Assembly: GCF_001625365.1 (NCBI RefSeq) | Contig: NZ_LJJF01000004.1 | Coordinates: forward strand, 59,295 to 123,294 | DNA length: 64,000 nucleotides | Direction of reading: 5' to 3' | Source: Streptomyces sp. MJM8645 | Lineage (GTDB): Bacteria > Actinomycetota > Actinomycetes > Streptomycetales > Streptomycetaceae | Shown: positions 1 through 8,585 of the stretch, piece after piece | How positions within the stretch are numbered: position 1 is the stretch's first letter | How the letters are laid out: every line of letters begins with the position of its first letter | Position numbers and translations under genes: made by a program | The notes under the pieces: model-generated | What the model was told of the DNA's origin: nothing | The model's database searches: none | What the model saw: only the letters and a program-made list of their open reading frames with translations

Positions 1-340
1 CCCGCGCGGTCGCGGTGCGCATCGGGTGTGCGACGTCTTCGAGCGAGCGGTGCGCGGCGTAGCGCAGGTCGTGCCACTGGTGGACTTCGCCGGTGATGTA
101 GCAGCGGATCGCGCCGAGGACGATCGCCTCTTCGGAGAGGTCGCGGCACAGGGCGATGATCTCCTGGTGCTGGGGCAACTGGCGCGCGACGGCGGCGCGC
201 ACGGTGGCCTCGGTCGGCCCGTCGTGCCAGCGGATCTCCCACCGGCGGCGGTGGTCGTAGTAGTCCGTGTCCATGGCACAGTCGTAGGTCTTGGCCATCT
301 GGTGGACGAAGGAGCGGATCGCGGTGCTGCGGCTGGCCAC
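1..340 (-). CDS. Hypothetical protein, 3' end outside the window
   Basis: A minus-strand frame is open from a GTG at 340 to the left edge, giving about 113 residues without a stop. An internal ATG at 298 (MAKTYDC) is an alternative start. The visible part is soluble and rich in His and Arg, with YYDHRRRWEIRWHDG near the second start and a helical middle (EIIALCRDLSEEAI). I do not recognise a family. The amino-acid pattern looks coding and the overlapping plus-strand frame looks like its shadow. C-terminal length is unknown. Confidence 0.55.
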   Translation of the reverse strand, partial: MASRSTAIRSFVHQMAKTYDCAMDTDYYDHRRRWEIRWHDGPTEATVRAAVARQLPQHQEIIALCRDLSEEAIVLGAIRCYITGEVHQWHDLRYAAHRSLEDVAHPMRTATAR

Positions 341-760
341 CGGCTCACGTCCTCGTCGGTGGTTGGGCCGCGGCCCGTTCGGTGCTGGTCCCCACGCTCG
401 GCCCCTTTCCCGATCCTGCGGGCGTGCGCCCGCCGACCGTCATCCTACGGCTGACGCAGACCACGGCCGGACCGAAGCCGGGCGCCGGTCGGGGTTGTCG
501 ACGGAGTTGCGCACCGCGGCGAACTGCCGCTCGGACTCCGGGTCGAACCCGCCTGTAGGCCTCGACCGTTGGGGTAGCCTGGCCGTGGCTGGACACGCAC
601 TGCCGAGTCGCTGCCCGATCCCCGCCCACGCCAGGGACGCCGGGCGCCGACGACGAAGGGGTCATCAGGGGCCTTGGTTCCTGGACGCCCGTGTCTCCTG
701 TGGTGTGCCCTGGTACCAGGCGGGGAGCGCGTGGGCAGGCCCGCCAGGATCGAGAGCACC

Positions 761-2317
761 ATGTCCCCGAAGAAGAACCGCAGCTACGGCGCCCGCCGCG
801 CCCGCGAGAAGCAGGCCGCCGGCGCCGTCCAGCGCTACACCGACCTCCTCCCGAACTCCACCGCCCCCACCCCGGCGGCCTGGGAGCCGGCGCCGGGCCG
901 GTACGCGGGCCCCGAGTGGACGACCTACGGCAACCCGTTCATCCCGCCCGCCGGAGCCGTCGGCCCGGCCGACGACCCCTACGGCCGCCGGCACGAGGCC
1001 GTCACGGTGCCGTTCCTGCTGACCGCCGTCGTCCTTGCGGAACCCGAGGGCTGGCGCAACGGCCCGCGCGAGGCCGCCCAGGCGGTACAGGCCGCCTGCC
1101 GGCACCTGGTCCGCGACGGCCGCTGGTACCGCGCCACCGCGGACGTCTACGGGCCGTTGCCGGCGCACATCACGATGCCCCTGAGCCATGACGAGCCGGC
1201 CCCGCCCGGCCACGTCACCCTCACCTGGCTCGTCGCCCTCGGGGTGCGCCGCCCCTGGGACGACCCCGAGCTGATGATCACCGACGCCCACCGCTCGATC
1301 CGCGCCCAGCTCACCCGGCGCGCCCTCATCCCGCAGACCGGATGCTGGGTGCAGTGGGTCCCGACCCGGCCCGGCATGGCCCAGGGGCTGATGGAGCGCC
1401 TCCCCGTCCACGCGCGGGTGCGTAACGACGTCCACCCCTCCCTGCTCCCCGACCCGAACGGCTCCTTCACCACCTACGACGGAGGGTTCCCGCAGCGGCT
1501 GATCGACGCCCACGGCCAGGGCTGGCACCACCTCGGCGACGGCCGCTACGCGGTGGACCCCGACGCTGTGGAGGGCGGCTTCGAGGACCAGGAGTACGAC
1601 GTCCTGGCCGGTGCCCGCGGCCCGCTCGACCCGGTGGTGGAACCCGATGTCGGGAGCGTCGAGCAGATCGTCGACGCGTTGGAGAGGGCCGGGCGCCGGG
1701 CGGTGGCCTCCCTGCTGGTGGCGCTGCACCGCCTCGACACCGAGCACCAGGACGAGGCGCGCAACCTGGGCGGGGCCACGCCGACCACCCTGTACGCCGC
1801 ACCGCAGGACCTGCGGCAGACCCGCGAAATGCGATCCCTCATCCGAGGCCTGGGCCCCGACCTCGCGGACGACCCCACCCGGTGGGACCCCGCCAGCGTG
1901 GAAGAGCTGTACGAGGGGCTGTCCTGCTGGACCGAGTTGGCGGGCAGCTACACCCCCGTCGCCCACCACCTCGCGCAGGTCGTCACCTGCGCCGCCAGCA
2001 CGGCCGGCGGCTGGCAGCACCTCGCGGACGACGAACTGTGCGCCGAGACGAGCACTGTCCCGGGCCTGGCCCGGCGGGTACAGGCCTGGCTCGCACCGAC
2101 GGAACCCGCCACGACGGCGTTCCCCGACGTCGTCGTCCCGGTCACCCGCGGGGGCGAGGACAAGACCACCACCACCATCGACCTACGGGCCGGCCTCGCC
2201 CTGCACGACTCCCGCAGCCACCTGATCGACTTCGACTTCCCCACGGACCTGCCGGCCCCCTCCAGCTGGCAGGAACAGGAGGAGCCTCCGGCGACCCCTC
2301 CCAGGACCGATACCTGA
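761..2317 (+). CDS. Hypothetical protein, 518 aa, family not recognised
   Basis: The frame opens upstream of 761, but ATG 761 gives a natural basic N-terminus (MSPKKNRSYGARRAREKQ) and is preferred. The protein is soluble, with a positively charged first 25 residues, a mixed alpha/beta middle and a Glu/Pro-rich end. No catalytic motif, membrane segment or signal peptide is visible. It stands alone, with about 250 bp before the next gene. Composition and length support a real gene. The basic start could contact nucleic acid, but that is inference. Confidence 0.7.
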   Translation: MSPKKNRSYGARRAREKQAAGAVQRYTDLLPNSTAPTPAAWEPAPGRYAGPEWTTYGNPFIPPAGAVGPADDPYGRRHEAVTVPFLLTAVVLAEPEGWRNGPREAAQAVQAACRHLVRDGRWYRATADVYGPLPAHITMPLSHDEPAPPGHVTLTWLVALGVRRPWDDPELMITDAHRSIRAQLTRRALIPQTGCWVQWVPTRPGMAQGLMERLPVHARVRNDVHPSLLPDPNGSFTTYDGGFPQRLIDAHGQGWHHLGDGRYAVDPDAVEGGFEDQEYDVLAGARGPLDPVVEPDVGSVEQIVDALERAGRRAVASLLVALHRLDTEHQDEARNLGGATPTTLYAAPQDLRQTREMRSLIRGLGPDLADDPTRWDPASVEELYEGLSCWTELAGSYTPVAHHLAQVVTCAASTAGGWQHLADDELCAETSTVPGLARRVQAWLAPTEPATTAFPDVVVPVTRGGEDKTTTTIDLRAGLALHDSRSHLIDFDFPTDLPAPSSWQEQEEPPATPPRTDT

Positions 2318-2521
2318 CCACCCGGCCCCGAAGTCCTAGCCCAGACACCGGGGAACAAGTAACCCGCCGGTAGGAAGTGGTCACTACGGGGTGGGCTTGA
2401 GGGGCGGAAGTTCGGGTGTTCGGCGGCGCCCGGAGCGGGTGTTCGGTAAACGGTCGATTGATGAACGCGGGGTGCACGTCCGGCATTGGAGTACCGGCCC
2501 TCCAAGGTCCGACGGTTTTCG

Positions 2522-2548
2522 CGCTTGTCAGGCTCAGCCTGACAAGCG
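2522..2548. promoter_or_regulatory. Perfect 27-bp palindrome, candidate operator
   Basis: Two 13-bp arms (left arm CGCTTGTCAGGCT) surround a single central C. The palindrome lies 17 bp before the ATG at 2566 and just upstream of a possible -10 (TAGTGT, 2553-2558). A perfect dyad at this position is typical of an operator for a dimeric repressor, possibly the HTH protein encoded directly downstream. Confidence 0.65.
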
Positions 2549-2565
2549 GGCGTAGTGTAGGAGAC

Positions 2566-3363
2566 ATGACCGATGTGAAGCCCGAGAAGCCCCGGCTGTC
2601 ACCCCGCGACGAGGCGGTGGTGGCCGTCGCCGAGTCCGCCCGCGTCGTCGCCGAGCTCGCACGCGGCTTGGTGCCCGCCGTGTACGAGGAGCGCCGCAGT
2701 GATCCGGCCTGTTACCTGCGCGACGTCATGACGATCCGCGACACGTTCCTCACCACCCTCCTCGCGCGCGCGGTGATCGCCAGCCGCGAGTGCGGCGCGA
2801 CCTGGGACCAGATCGGCGGGGTCGCCGGGATGACGCGCCAGTCGGCACACGAGAAATGGGCCCCGGACGAGGCAGCGTGGGCGGCAGGCGGGCGGCGGGG
2901 GCACAGCCGGGGCGAACCCGTGGACGCGTTGTGGACCGCGGCCACGCTGGACGAGTGGTACGCCCGTGGTCGCAACGGCAGCGACGGCATCGTCACCGGC
3001 CCGCGCGGGGCGCGAGCGGTCACCGACGGCCTGGACGCCACGGACCGGCCAGAGCGGGAGTGGGAGGAAGACCGTCCCGCGCGGCCGGCAACCGTGGCCG
3101 CGATGCGTACCGCGCTCGCCCACTACAACGACCACCAGTGGAGCGACCGGCCACTGCGGTACCTGCTCGCCTTCCCGCCAGTGGACCTTCTGGCCGACGC
3201 GATGGAGTGGGGGTGGTCGGACCCACGCGTACGAGAACACCTCGTTGACGCCCTCGCCCGGCACCTGACGTACGGGCGGTACGGGTGGCCCGCCGACGGG
3301 GACGACATCTCCCGCGACCTGGTGCTCGCGGAGATGATCGCGGGCGACCGCAGGTACCCCTGA
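2566..3363 (+). CDS. HTH-containing DNA-binding protein, 265 aa
   Basis: ATG 2566 is preceded by GTAGGAG, a good ribosome-binding site. Residues about 60-95 (ECGATWDQIGGVAGMTRQSA followed by HEKW) form a helix-turn-helix of the sigma-region-4-like type often seen in streptomycete proteins. The rest is acidic and Trp-rich, with no recognised domain. A perfect palindrome sits in the promoter, so autoregulation is plausible. The GNAT reading frame on the other strand runs antisense through this gene only because of a frameshift, so this is the real gene here. Confidence 0.75.
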   Translation: MTDVKPEKPRLSPRDEAVVAVAESARVVAELARGLVPAVYEERRSDPACYLRDVMTIRDTFLTTLLARAVIASRECGATWDQIGGVAGMTRQSAHEKWAPDEAAWAAGGRRGHSRGEPVDALWTAATLDEWYARGRNGSDGIVTGPRGARAVTDGLDATDRPEREWEEDRPARPATVAAMRTALAHYNDHQWSDRPLRYLLAFPPVDLLADAMEWGWSDPRVREHLVDALARHLTYGRYGWPADGDDISRDLVLAEMIAGDRRYP

Positions 3364-3545
3364 CCGACCGCCTACGAGGCGGCCAGGCAGTACGGGGCGC
3401 GCGTCAGATCCCGCACGCCGCCCGCCGCGAACAGACCAGAGCGGGCTACGGCGTCGGGACGTCAGCGACCGAAGCGACCGTTCGGCCGAATTGGGTTCTT
3501 CAGGAGGGGATGGGCGGCGCCCCGTGCCGTCACCACCACCAACCC

Positions 3546-4428
3546 CTACCCCCGAGCGCGGCCCCTCAGCTTCTTCTCCCGCTTCCTGTCCGCTTTGGAA
3601 CCACGGGTCGACGGCCCGGCCCCGTGGCCGCCGGTGGCCGCCGGTGGCCGCCGGTGACCACGGCTGATCAAAAACACCCTCGATCGCAGTCCGCCCAGTG
3701 TCAGGGTCTACGACCAGGCCCACGGTCGGGTGCAACGGTGCGACGCACGCGCGAAAATCTCCGGTCATGTTGCGGAACGCGGCATAGCCGCCTACGGAGT
3801 CCAGGAAAGCGATCGGCTGACCGGCCGGCCACTCGGGGGCCATCGCACGGTGGAAGCCACCCGCAGTCTCAGGGAAGAACCAGATCGCGACTCGCCACTG
3901 CTGCGCCCGCTCGCTGTCCGTTTCGAGGACGGCGTTCATCAGCTCCTGGCCGATTCCTCGCCGCCGCACCGCAGGCACCACCGCGATGTCACTCACCTCC
4001 ACCACCCGCTCGCGCAACTGGCGGCCCATCAGCTCGGGCAACTGCGTGAAGGCGTAGTGGGCCCACTTACCGGGAGCGCCGGCGTTCGCCACCCCGACAA
4101 CGGAACCGGTCGACAGCTCCTCCGCCACCTTACTGATCAGCCCGTTCGCCACCAGGTCGCCCGAGGCGTTCCTCTTCTTCAACATGGCGTGCACGGTGTC
4201 TGCATCAACGGAAATCCCGGCGGCGCTCCTGGCCATCTCCTCGGCCATGACCCGCAAGGCGTCGTCCGGCAGCCCGCTACCCGGCGGCGCGCAGGCGACC
4301 TCCAGCAGATGCCGGCTCGCCCGCAAGTCCTGCGTGGCATAGGCAGGATTGGCCATCCGCATCAGCTCCAGAGCAGCATCGATATCGGCTGCGCGCAACG
4401 GGCGGATGCGGTAGAGAGAAGCGTCCAT
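3546..4428 (-). CDS. GNAT N-acetyltransferase, frame disrupted near the C-terminus
   Basis: ATG 4428 starts MDASLYRIRPLRAADIDAAL, a typical GNAT opening. Residues about 95-180 contain the acetyl-CoA pyrophosphate loop (VVPAVRRRGIGQELMN), so acetylation of an unknown acceptor is expected. At 3622-3655 a 10-bp unit is repeated about three times. With one unit fewer, the frame would read GSKADRKREKKLRGRARG and stop at 3546, a convincing native tail. As written, the frame stays open to 2599, antisense to the neighbouring gene. The end given is the inferred native one. This could be slippage, a mutation or a sequencing error. Confidence 0.7.
3622..3655. repeat. 10-bp tandem repeat inside the GNAT gene
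   Basis: The unit CCGGTGGCCG occurs about three times (first copy CCCGTGGCCG). Because 10 is not a multiple of 3, a change of one unit switches the reading frame of the GNAT gene. Removing one unit restores the frame that ends at TAG 3546. Confidence 0.85.
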
Positions 4429-4641
4429 GGACACGGAGCCTAGCCCCGGCCGGGCACACGACCTCGTAACCACAGAGGCCAACCCCTGAGGTGGGTGAGG
4501 GGCGACAACACCGTCGAACCGCTCACCACCACCCGCCCGGCCGACGCCGCCACGGCGTAGCCCCGCGCGCGGTCGGCGGCCGCCACCGGCACCGTAGAGG
4601 GACGGCCCGGGCCCGAACCCCCGAGCGGACCGGGCCGCCTG

Positions 4642-4670
4642 GTGTAACGCTTCTGGAACCCCCGCCGTAC
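4642..4670 (+). promoter_or_regulatory. GTAACGC-N15-CGTAC element, copy 1
   Basis: GTGTAACGC is followed after exactly 15 bp by CGTAC. The same spacing recurs at three other places in the window. It lies 38 bp before the HTH gene at 4708. The layout resembles an ECF-sigma promoter (a -35 with GTAAC and a -10 with CGT), but that identity is inferred. Confidence 0.5.
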
Positions 4671-4707
4671 AAGGAGGTACAGCACCACAACGGCGAAGGA
4701 CACGACC

Positions 4708-5193
4708 ATGGCTCTCACCACCCTCTCCGCGAACAGCGTCACCGACGAGCACCTGGAGGTGCTGCGCCAGCTCCTCGACTCGAAGAACGAGGTGCTGCGC
4801 CGTCACGGCCTGGACGATGGCGCCGGTTCCGGCGCGCCGGTGCAACTGACGCACGAGCTGCCGCCGTCGCTGGCGGAGTGGCTGCTGAGTACGGCACTGG
4901 AGCGCGGGCTGTCGGTGAGCGACTTCCTGACCGAGTTGGTGGAGCGGGAGCGGGGCGCGGTTTCGGCGGCGGTGCCGGTACCGCAGCGAGTGGTGGCGGA
5001 CGGGGCGGAGTGGTTCAGCATTCAGCAGCTGGCCGAGGCCACCGGAGTGCCGGCGAACACGGTCTACGGGCTGATCGGCAAGCCGGACGGCCCCTTCCCG
5101 GTGCGGCTGGGCCCCAAGGGCGGGCGGTACCTGGTGCACCGGGTGGAGGCGCAGCGCTTCGCGCAGGCTCGGGGGCGGGTGCTGGCAGCCTGA
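4708..5193 (+). CDS. HTH (MerR/excisionase-like) DNA-binding protein, 161 aa
   Basis: ATG 4708 follows AAGGA at a good distance. Residues 110-155 (WFSIQQLAEATGVPANTVYG, then a short wing ending in GGRYLVHRVE) form a winged HTH of the excisionase/MerR-like class. The N-terminal half is helical and Leu/Glu-rich (DELPPSLAEWLLSTALERG-like), probably a dimerisation region. It may be an excisionase-type or repressor protein of an element. It stands alone and is preceded by one copy of the GTAACGC-N15-CGTAC element. Confidence 0.75.
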   Translation: MALTTLSANSVTDEHLEVLRQLLDSKNEVLRRHGLDDGAGSGAPVQLTHELPPSLAEWLLSTALERGLSVSDFLTELVERERGAVSAAVPVPQRVVADGAEWFSIQQLAEATGVPANTVYGLIGKPDGPFPVRLGPKGGRYLVHRVEAQRFAQARGRVLAA

Positions 5194-5294
5194 ACCTGGG
5201 GTGCAGGTCTCGCGGCCTGGTCAGCGATCCGGATGTGATCACGATTTGGTCCCGCCGCCCGCGCGGGGCTCTGTGGGCTGGGATGCTCGCGGCC

Positions 5295-5834
5295 ATGGAT
5301 GAGATCACCACCACGCCGCCCGTACCCGCTGTCGAGCCGGCCCCTGCGGCTGCCGGGAAAGCGGCCGGGCCGAGCGTTCGGGTGCCGGTGTGGTTCGCTG
5401 CCGGCCTGGTGGGCTTCGTGGCCGGTGCCGGGGTGGTGGGCCTGACGTGGGGGCTGTCGTCCGGCGGTTCGACCGGCACGGCGTCGACGGCCGGCTCGCC
5501 GGGTACCGGGACGTTCGCTCTCACCGGTTCCATGACGCTCAAGAGCGGTGCCAGTTCGGGGACCACCTCATCCGGGTGCGCCGGCCTGCGCGGGTACGAC
5601 GACATCGCCATGGGCACCTCGGTGACGGTGTACGACGAGAGCGGGAAGGTGTTGGCGACCGGCGCGTTGGGGAGCGGCAGCCCGAAGGGCCTGAACGGCT
5701 GCATGTTCCCGGTGGCGGTTCAGGACGTGCCGAAGGGCCCGAAGTTCTACCAGGTCGAGGTCAGCCACCGCGGGAAGACCACGCTGCAGAAGGAAGAGGC
5801 GGAGGCGGGCCTGCTCGCGGTCCAGCTCGGCTGA
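5295..5834 (+). CDS. Membrane-anchored or secreted hypothetical protein, 179 aa
   Basis: ATG 5295 is chosen because it gives a short Pro/Ala-rich cytoplasmic start followed by one hydrophobic segment at about residues 31-55 (VWFAAGLVGFVAGAGVVGL). A Ser/Gly/Thr linker follows, then a small extracellular beta-rich domain with two Cys that could pair. In-frame ATG codons slightly upstream are also possible. The outer domain (YDDIAMGTSVTVYDESGKVL) resembles small streptomycete exported proteins of unknown role. Confidence 0.7.
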   Translation: MDEITTTPPVPAVEPAPAAAGKAAGPSVRVPVWFAAGLVGFVAGAGVVGLTWGLSSGGSTGTASTAGSPGTGTFALTGSMTLKSGASSGTTSSGCAGLRGYDDIAMGTSVTVYDESGKVLATGALGSGSPKGLNGCMFPVAVQDVPKGPKFYQVEVSHRGKTTLQKEEAEAGLLAVQLG

Positions 5835-5842
5835 GTAGGGCG

Positions 5843-6301
5843 TCAGGTCGTGCTTCGTTCCTGGCGGTCGTAGTGGGCGGCGGTGATCATCAGCGGGCCG
5901 ACGTAGCCGACCGTCATGTGCATCCCGCCCATCCAGAGGATGAGGGGCCAGGGGGCGTGGCCGGGGTTGTCCAGGGGGTAGGTCATTGCGCTGAGGGCGA
6001 CGGCGTAGACGGCGACCAGGGCGACGACGAGCCCGTGGCGGATCCGCAGGCCGAGGCTGTGATGGCGCAGGCGGTGGGTGTAGTCGGCGAGCACCCAGGC
6101 CATCGAGGGGAAGGCGAGCGCGGCCGGCCAGCACATGACGGCGCCGTACTCGGGGTGCAGCGCGGCGGCGAAGTGGGGGACCGAGATGATCCACCAGCCG
6201 AGCGAGACGAGGGCGAGCGCGTTCACGGCGATTCGGTAGCCGGTGCTGGGCCTGTGGGCCGCGGCCGGTTCGGCGGGGGTGGCGTGCACAGCGGGCATCA
6301 T
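5843..6301 (-). CDS. Four-helix integral membrane protein, 152 aa
   Basis: ATG 6301 has AGGAC seven bases upstream and is preferred to a TTG at 6349. Four hydrophobic stretches are visible (around ALALVSLGWWIISV, PAALAFPSMAWVLA, HGLVVALVAVYAVAL and MGGMHMTVGYVGPLMI). Several His and Trp residues lie near the helix ends. I know no function for it. It converges tail to tail with the exported-protein gene, with 8 bp between their ends. Confidence 0.7.
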   Translation of the reverse strand: MMPAVHATPAEPAAAHRPSTGYRIAVNALALVSLGWWIISVPHFAAALHPEYGAVMCWPAALAFPSMAWVLADYTHRLRHHSLGLRIRHGLVVALVAVYAVALSAMTYPLDNPGHAPWPLILWMGGMHMTVGYVGPLMITAAHYDRQERSTT

Positions 6302-6377
6302 GCCGTGTCCTGTGGTGGATGGGGTGGATCCGCGTTCGGGGGTGGTCAAGTGTCGTTGACCTGGCGGGGCGTTGGGC

Positions 6378-6406
6378 GTGTAACGCTTTGGGGGCCGCTG
6401 TCGTAC
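6378..6406 (+). promoter_or_regulatory. GTAACGC-N15-CGTAC element, copy 2
   Basis: This is the same element as at 4642, with the identical 15-bp spacing. It sits in a gene-free stretch upstream of a 20-bp inverted repeat and about 290 bp before the PIN-domain gene. Confidence 0.45.
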
Positions 6407-6497
6407 TTCAGGGTGTGGGTGTTCGGCGGGTGTGCGGTGGGAGCCGCCCGTCGAACACCGTCCATTGAGGGCCCACGGCCTTCAAGACCACCCCGTG

Positions 6498-6635
6498 GCG
6501 ACTTTCTATAACAGCCCAAGACCTCAGCCACCCACTCTGCCGGCGGGGCGTGGGCCCCTCGCGTACACGTGGAAACGGCGGTTCGGAAGGCTCGCCGGAG
6601 CAGTTGGTGACGGTAGGGCTGTTATAGAAAGTCGC
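6498..6635. repeat. Perfect 20-bp inverted repeats around about 98 bp
   Basis: The arms at 6498-6517 and 6616-6635 are exact reverse complements. The left arm begins GCGACTTTCTATAAC and is AT-rich for this genome. The spacer carries no convincing gene, and no clear target duplication flanks the arms. It may be a small non-autonomous mobile element, a pair of recombinase or repressor sites, or an RNA stem. The region 6302-6692 otherwise holds only the element at 6378. Confidence 0.8.
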
Positions 6636-6692
6636 TGTTGAGGGTGAGAGGGCAGATGCCTTGGCCCCGCCAGGACTGCCAGGATCCAGGTC

Positions 6693-7538
6693 ATGCGCTT
6701 GAAGCCGACCTTCACCATCCAGCAGGCCGACCAGGGACTCGACTCCGCCCTCGAAATTCTTGAGAGTGCCCGCGACGTCGCCATCACCGACTCCAAAGAC
6801 CCTCGCGCCGCTTACCTGTACGGCATCAACTTCGCGGTGGAGAAGCTCCTGCCCTTCGCCGTGCCCGACCTCTCCGCCGCCCTGCAGTCCACCACCTTCT
6901 GGAACATTCTCCAGGCCGCCAGGGACCAGCCAATGATGCTCCGATGGATCGTCCTGAATGAACTGAACGTCCAAATACCCGCCCTGGCCAAGGCCCGCGA
7001 AGACCTGGACGTACTCAAGGCCTACACCGCACGGCCCGGCTTGCCCCTGGTCTACGACACCAACATGCTCAACCACTTCAACCACCCCGACGCCATCGAC
7101 TGGCGCAAGGCCGTACGACACGCGACCGGCAAGAAGGCGTCCGCCATCCGCCTGATCGTGCCCCAGGAAGTCATCGGCGAACTCGACCGACAGAAGTACG
7201 GTCAAGGCGACCTCGCGCGCCGTGCCAACGCCGCGATCAGATACCTCGACACCGCTCTGCTCACCGCACCACCCGGCGAGCCCGTCCAGATCCGCGAAGG
7301 CGTCACGATCGAGACCCGCCTCGCCCCGCCCGGCCCGGCCCACGTCATCGACGTCGACTGGGAGATCCTCATGTGCGCAGACGAACTCCACCACCTCAAC
7401 CCCGCCGCACGCGTCCACGTCCTCACCAACGACCGGAACATGGGCCTGCGCGCCAGCCAACTCCACCTGCCGACCCTCACGCTCGACAACCACTACCGCA
7501 GGGACCACAACACCTGCACCAGCGCCTGCCCCCGGTAA
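6693..7538 (+). CDS. PIN-domain ribonuclease-like protein, 281 aa
   Basis: ATG 6693 follows an AGGA/AGG-rich stretch. The C-terminal half is a PIN-like fold: YDTNMLNHF with D122, PQEVIGELD with E163, DVDWEILMCADE with D222 and D230, then VLTNDRNMGLRA with D247. These are the acidic residues that bind metal in PIN nucleases. The N-terminal 115 residues are helical and unassigned. PIN proteins cleave RNA, often as toxins, but no antitoxin partner is visible beside it. A related housekeeping RNase role is possible. Confidence 0.8.
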   Translation: MRLKPTFTIQQADQGLDSALEILESARDVAITDSKDPRAAYLYGINFAVEKLLPFAVPDLSAALQSTTFWNILQAARDQPMMLRWIVLNELNVQIPALAKAREDLDVLKAYTARPGLPLVYDTNMLNHFNHPDAIDWRKAVRHATGKKASAIRLIVPQEVIGELDRQKYGQGDLARRANAAIRYLDTALLTAPPGEPVQIREGVTIETRLAPPGPAHVIDVDWEILMCADELHHLNPAARVHVLTNDRNMGLRASQLHLPTLTLDNHYRRDHNTCTSACPR

Positions 7539-7577
7539 CCCAACCCGCACGATCCAGCCTGTGACACCCTGAAGCAC

Positions 7578-8348
7578 ATGACCGGCACCCTCGACCCGTA
7601 CTCCGTTCTCGACGACTGGCTGAACACCAAGCCGCTCGGCGACAGCGCCGTCCAGAACTACGGGCGCGAGGTCACCCGCTGGATCGAACACATCGGCCCC
7701 AAGGTCTGGACCGCCCGCGGCCGCGACGTCAAGAACTGGACCGCCCGCACCGACAACGACCGCACCCGCGCCTTCCTCGTCTCCGCCCTACGCGGCTACT
7801 ACCAGCACGCGCAGACGTCCGACCCCACCATCGTCAACCCCGCGCCCAAGACCCTGCGTCCCTCCGTCGAGGACCTCCCCGGCCGGCCCGCCCTTACCCG
7901 CACCGAGTCCACCCTCTACGTCAGCGCCCTGGACCGCTACGACGGCCTCATGCCCCACCGAGCCCGCGCGCTCGGCTACCTCGTCCTCGGCCGCGGCCTG
8001 CGCGCCCACCAGGTCGTCGCCCTGGACCTCACCGACATCGTGCGCGAGCAACACCGCACCACTGCCCGCGTCACTCTCAAAGGCGGCGGCACCGAGTTCC
8101 AGGAACTCCCGCCCCCGGTCGCCCTGGCTGTCGAGGACTACCTTCCCCACCGTCGCACCGCCGCCTCCTACAGCAGCGCCGAGGCCGGCCCCCTGCTCAC
8201 CAGCGGCCGCGGCCGCCGACTCGACCCCGCCCCCAGCGTCCGCGACCTCCTACGCGCCGTCGCCTCCACCCACCCCCAACTCACCCACCTTGCTGACACC
8301 CTCACCGCTGACGGCCTCGCCGCCAGCCCCAACCCCTTCCTCGGGTAG
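7578..8348 (+). CDS. Tyrosine-recombinase-like protein without the usual catalytic box
   Basis: The N-terminus (SAVQNYGREVTRWIEHIG, residues about 22-40) resembles the SAM-like core-binding domain of tyrosine integrases. Residues about 130-160 (YLVLGRGLRAHQVVALDLTDI) match the region holding the first catalytic Arg. No HxLRH or terminal Tyr motif is seen, and the protein ends at 256 aa, so it may be a degenerate or DNA-binding-only relative. It follows the PIN gene by 39 bp. Confidence 0.6.
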   Translation: MTGTLDPYSVLDDWLNTKPLGDSAVQNYGREVTRWIEHIGPKVWTARGRDVKNWTARTDNDRTRAFLVSALRGYYQHAQTSDPTIVNPAPKTLRPSVEDLPGRPALTRTESTLYVSALDRYDGLMPHRARALGYLVLGRGLRAHQVVALDLTDIVREQHRTTARVTLKGGGTEFQELPPPVALAVEDYLPHRRTAASYSSAEAGPLLTSGRGRRLDPAPSVRDLLRAVASTHPQLTHLADTLTADGLAASPNPFLG

Positions 8349-8387
8349 GCCCCGGAGTCAGCACCGACATCCCGTACGCTGCACGTC

Positions 8388-8543
8388 ATGACCACCGACG
8401 CCCCACGAGTTCTGTGGGGGTTAGCGGCCACGGCCGCCGAAGCCGCCGGCACGGACGCGACCAACCGCCCCGCCCGGGAACTGTGGGCGACCGCAGCCGA
8501 CCACGAGCAGAGGGCCGCGACCGTAGGCACCGGGCGTGTCTAA
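8388..8543 (+). CDS. Small hypothetical protein, 51 aa
   Basis: ATG 8388 to TAA 8543 encodes a short Ala-rich helical protein (TAAEAAGTDATNRPARELW). It has no recognised motif. It sits 39 bp after the integrase-like gene and 42 bp before the next gene, in the same direction. Coding status rests on composition and position only. Confidence 0.45.
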   Translation: MTTDAPRVLWGLAATAAEAAGTDATNRPARELWATAADHEQRAATVGTGRV

Positions 8544-8585
8544 GTTCGGGGCGCACCGAACCCGAACCGATGACAGGACCGGCCC

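Noticed and set aside
665..2020. 451-codon minus-strand frame
   Set aside because: It is the shadow of the 761-2317 gene in GC-rich DNA, with Gly/Val/Arg-rich composition and no motif.
2599..3545. Long minus-strand extension of the GNAT frame antisense to the HTH gene
   Set aside because: It lacks conserved composition, overlaps a clear HTH gene, and is explained by the 10-bp repeat frameshift. The native end at 3546 is more natural.
6408..7691. 427-codon minus-strand frame
   Set aside because: It is antisense to the PIN gene, which has a full acidic motif set. The frame has no recognisable domain.
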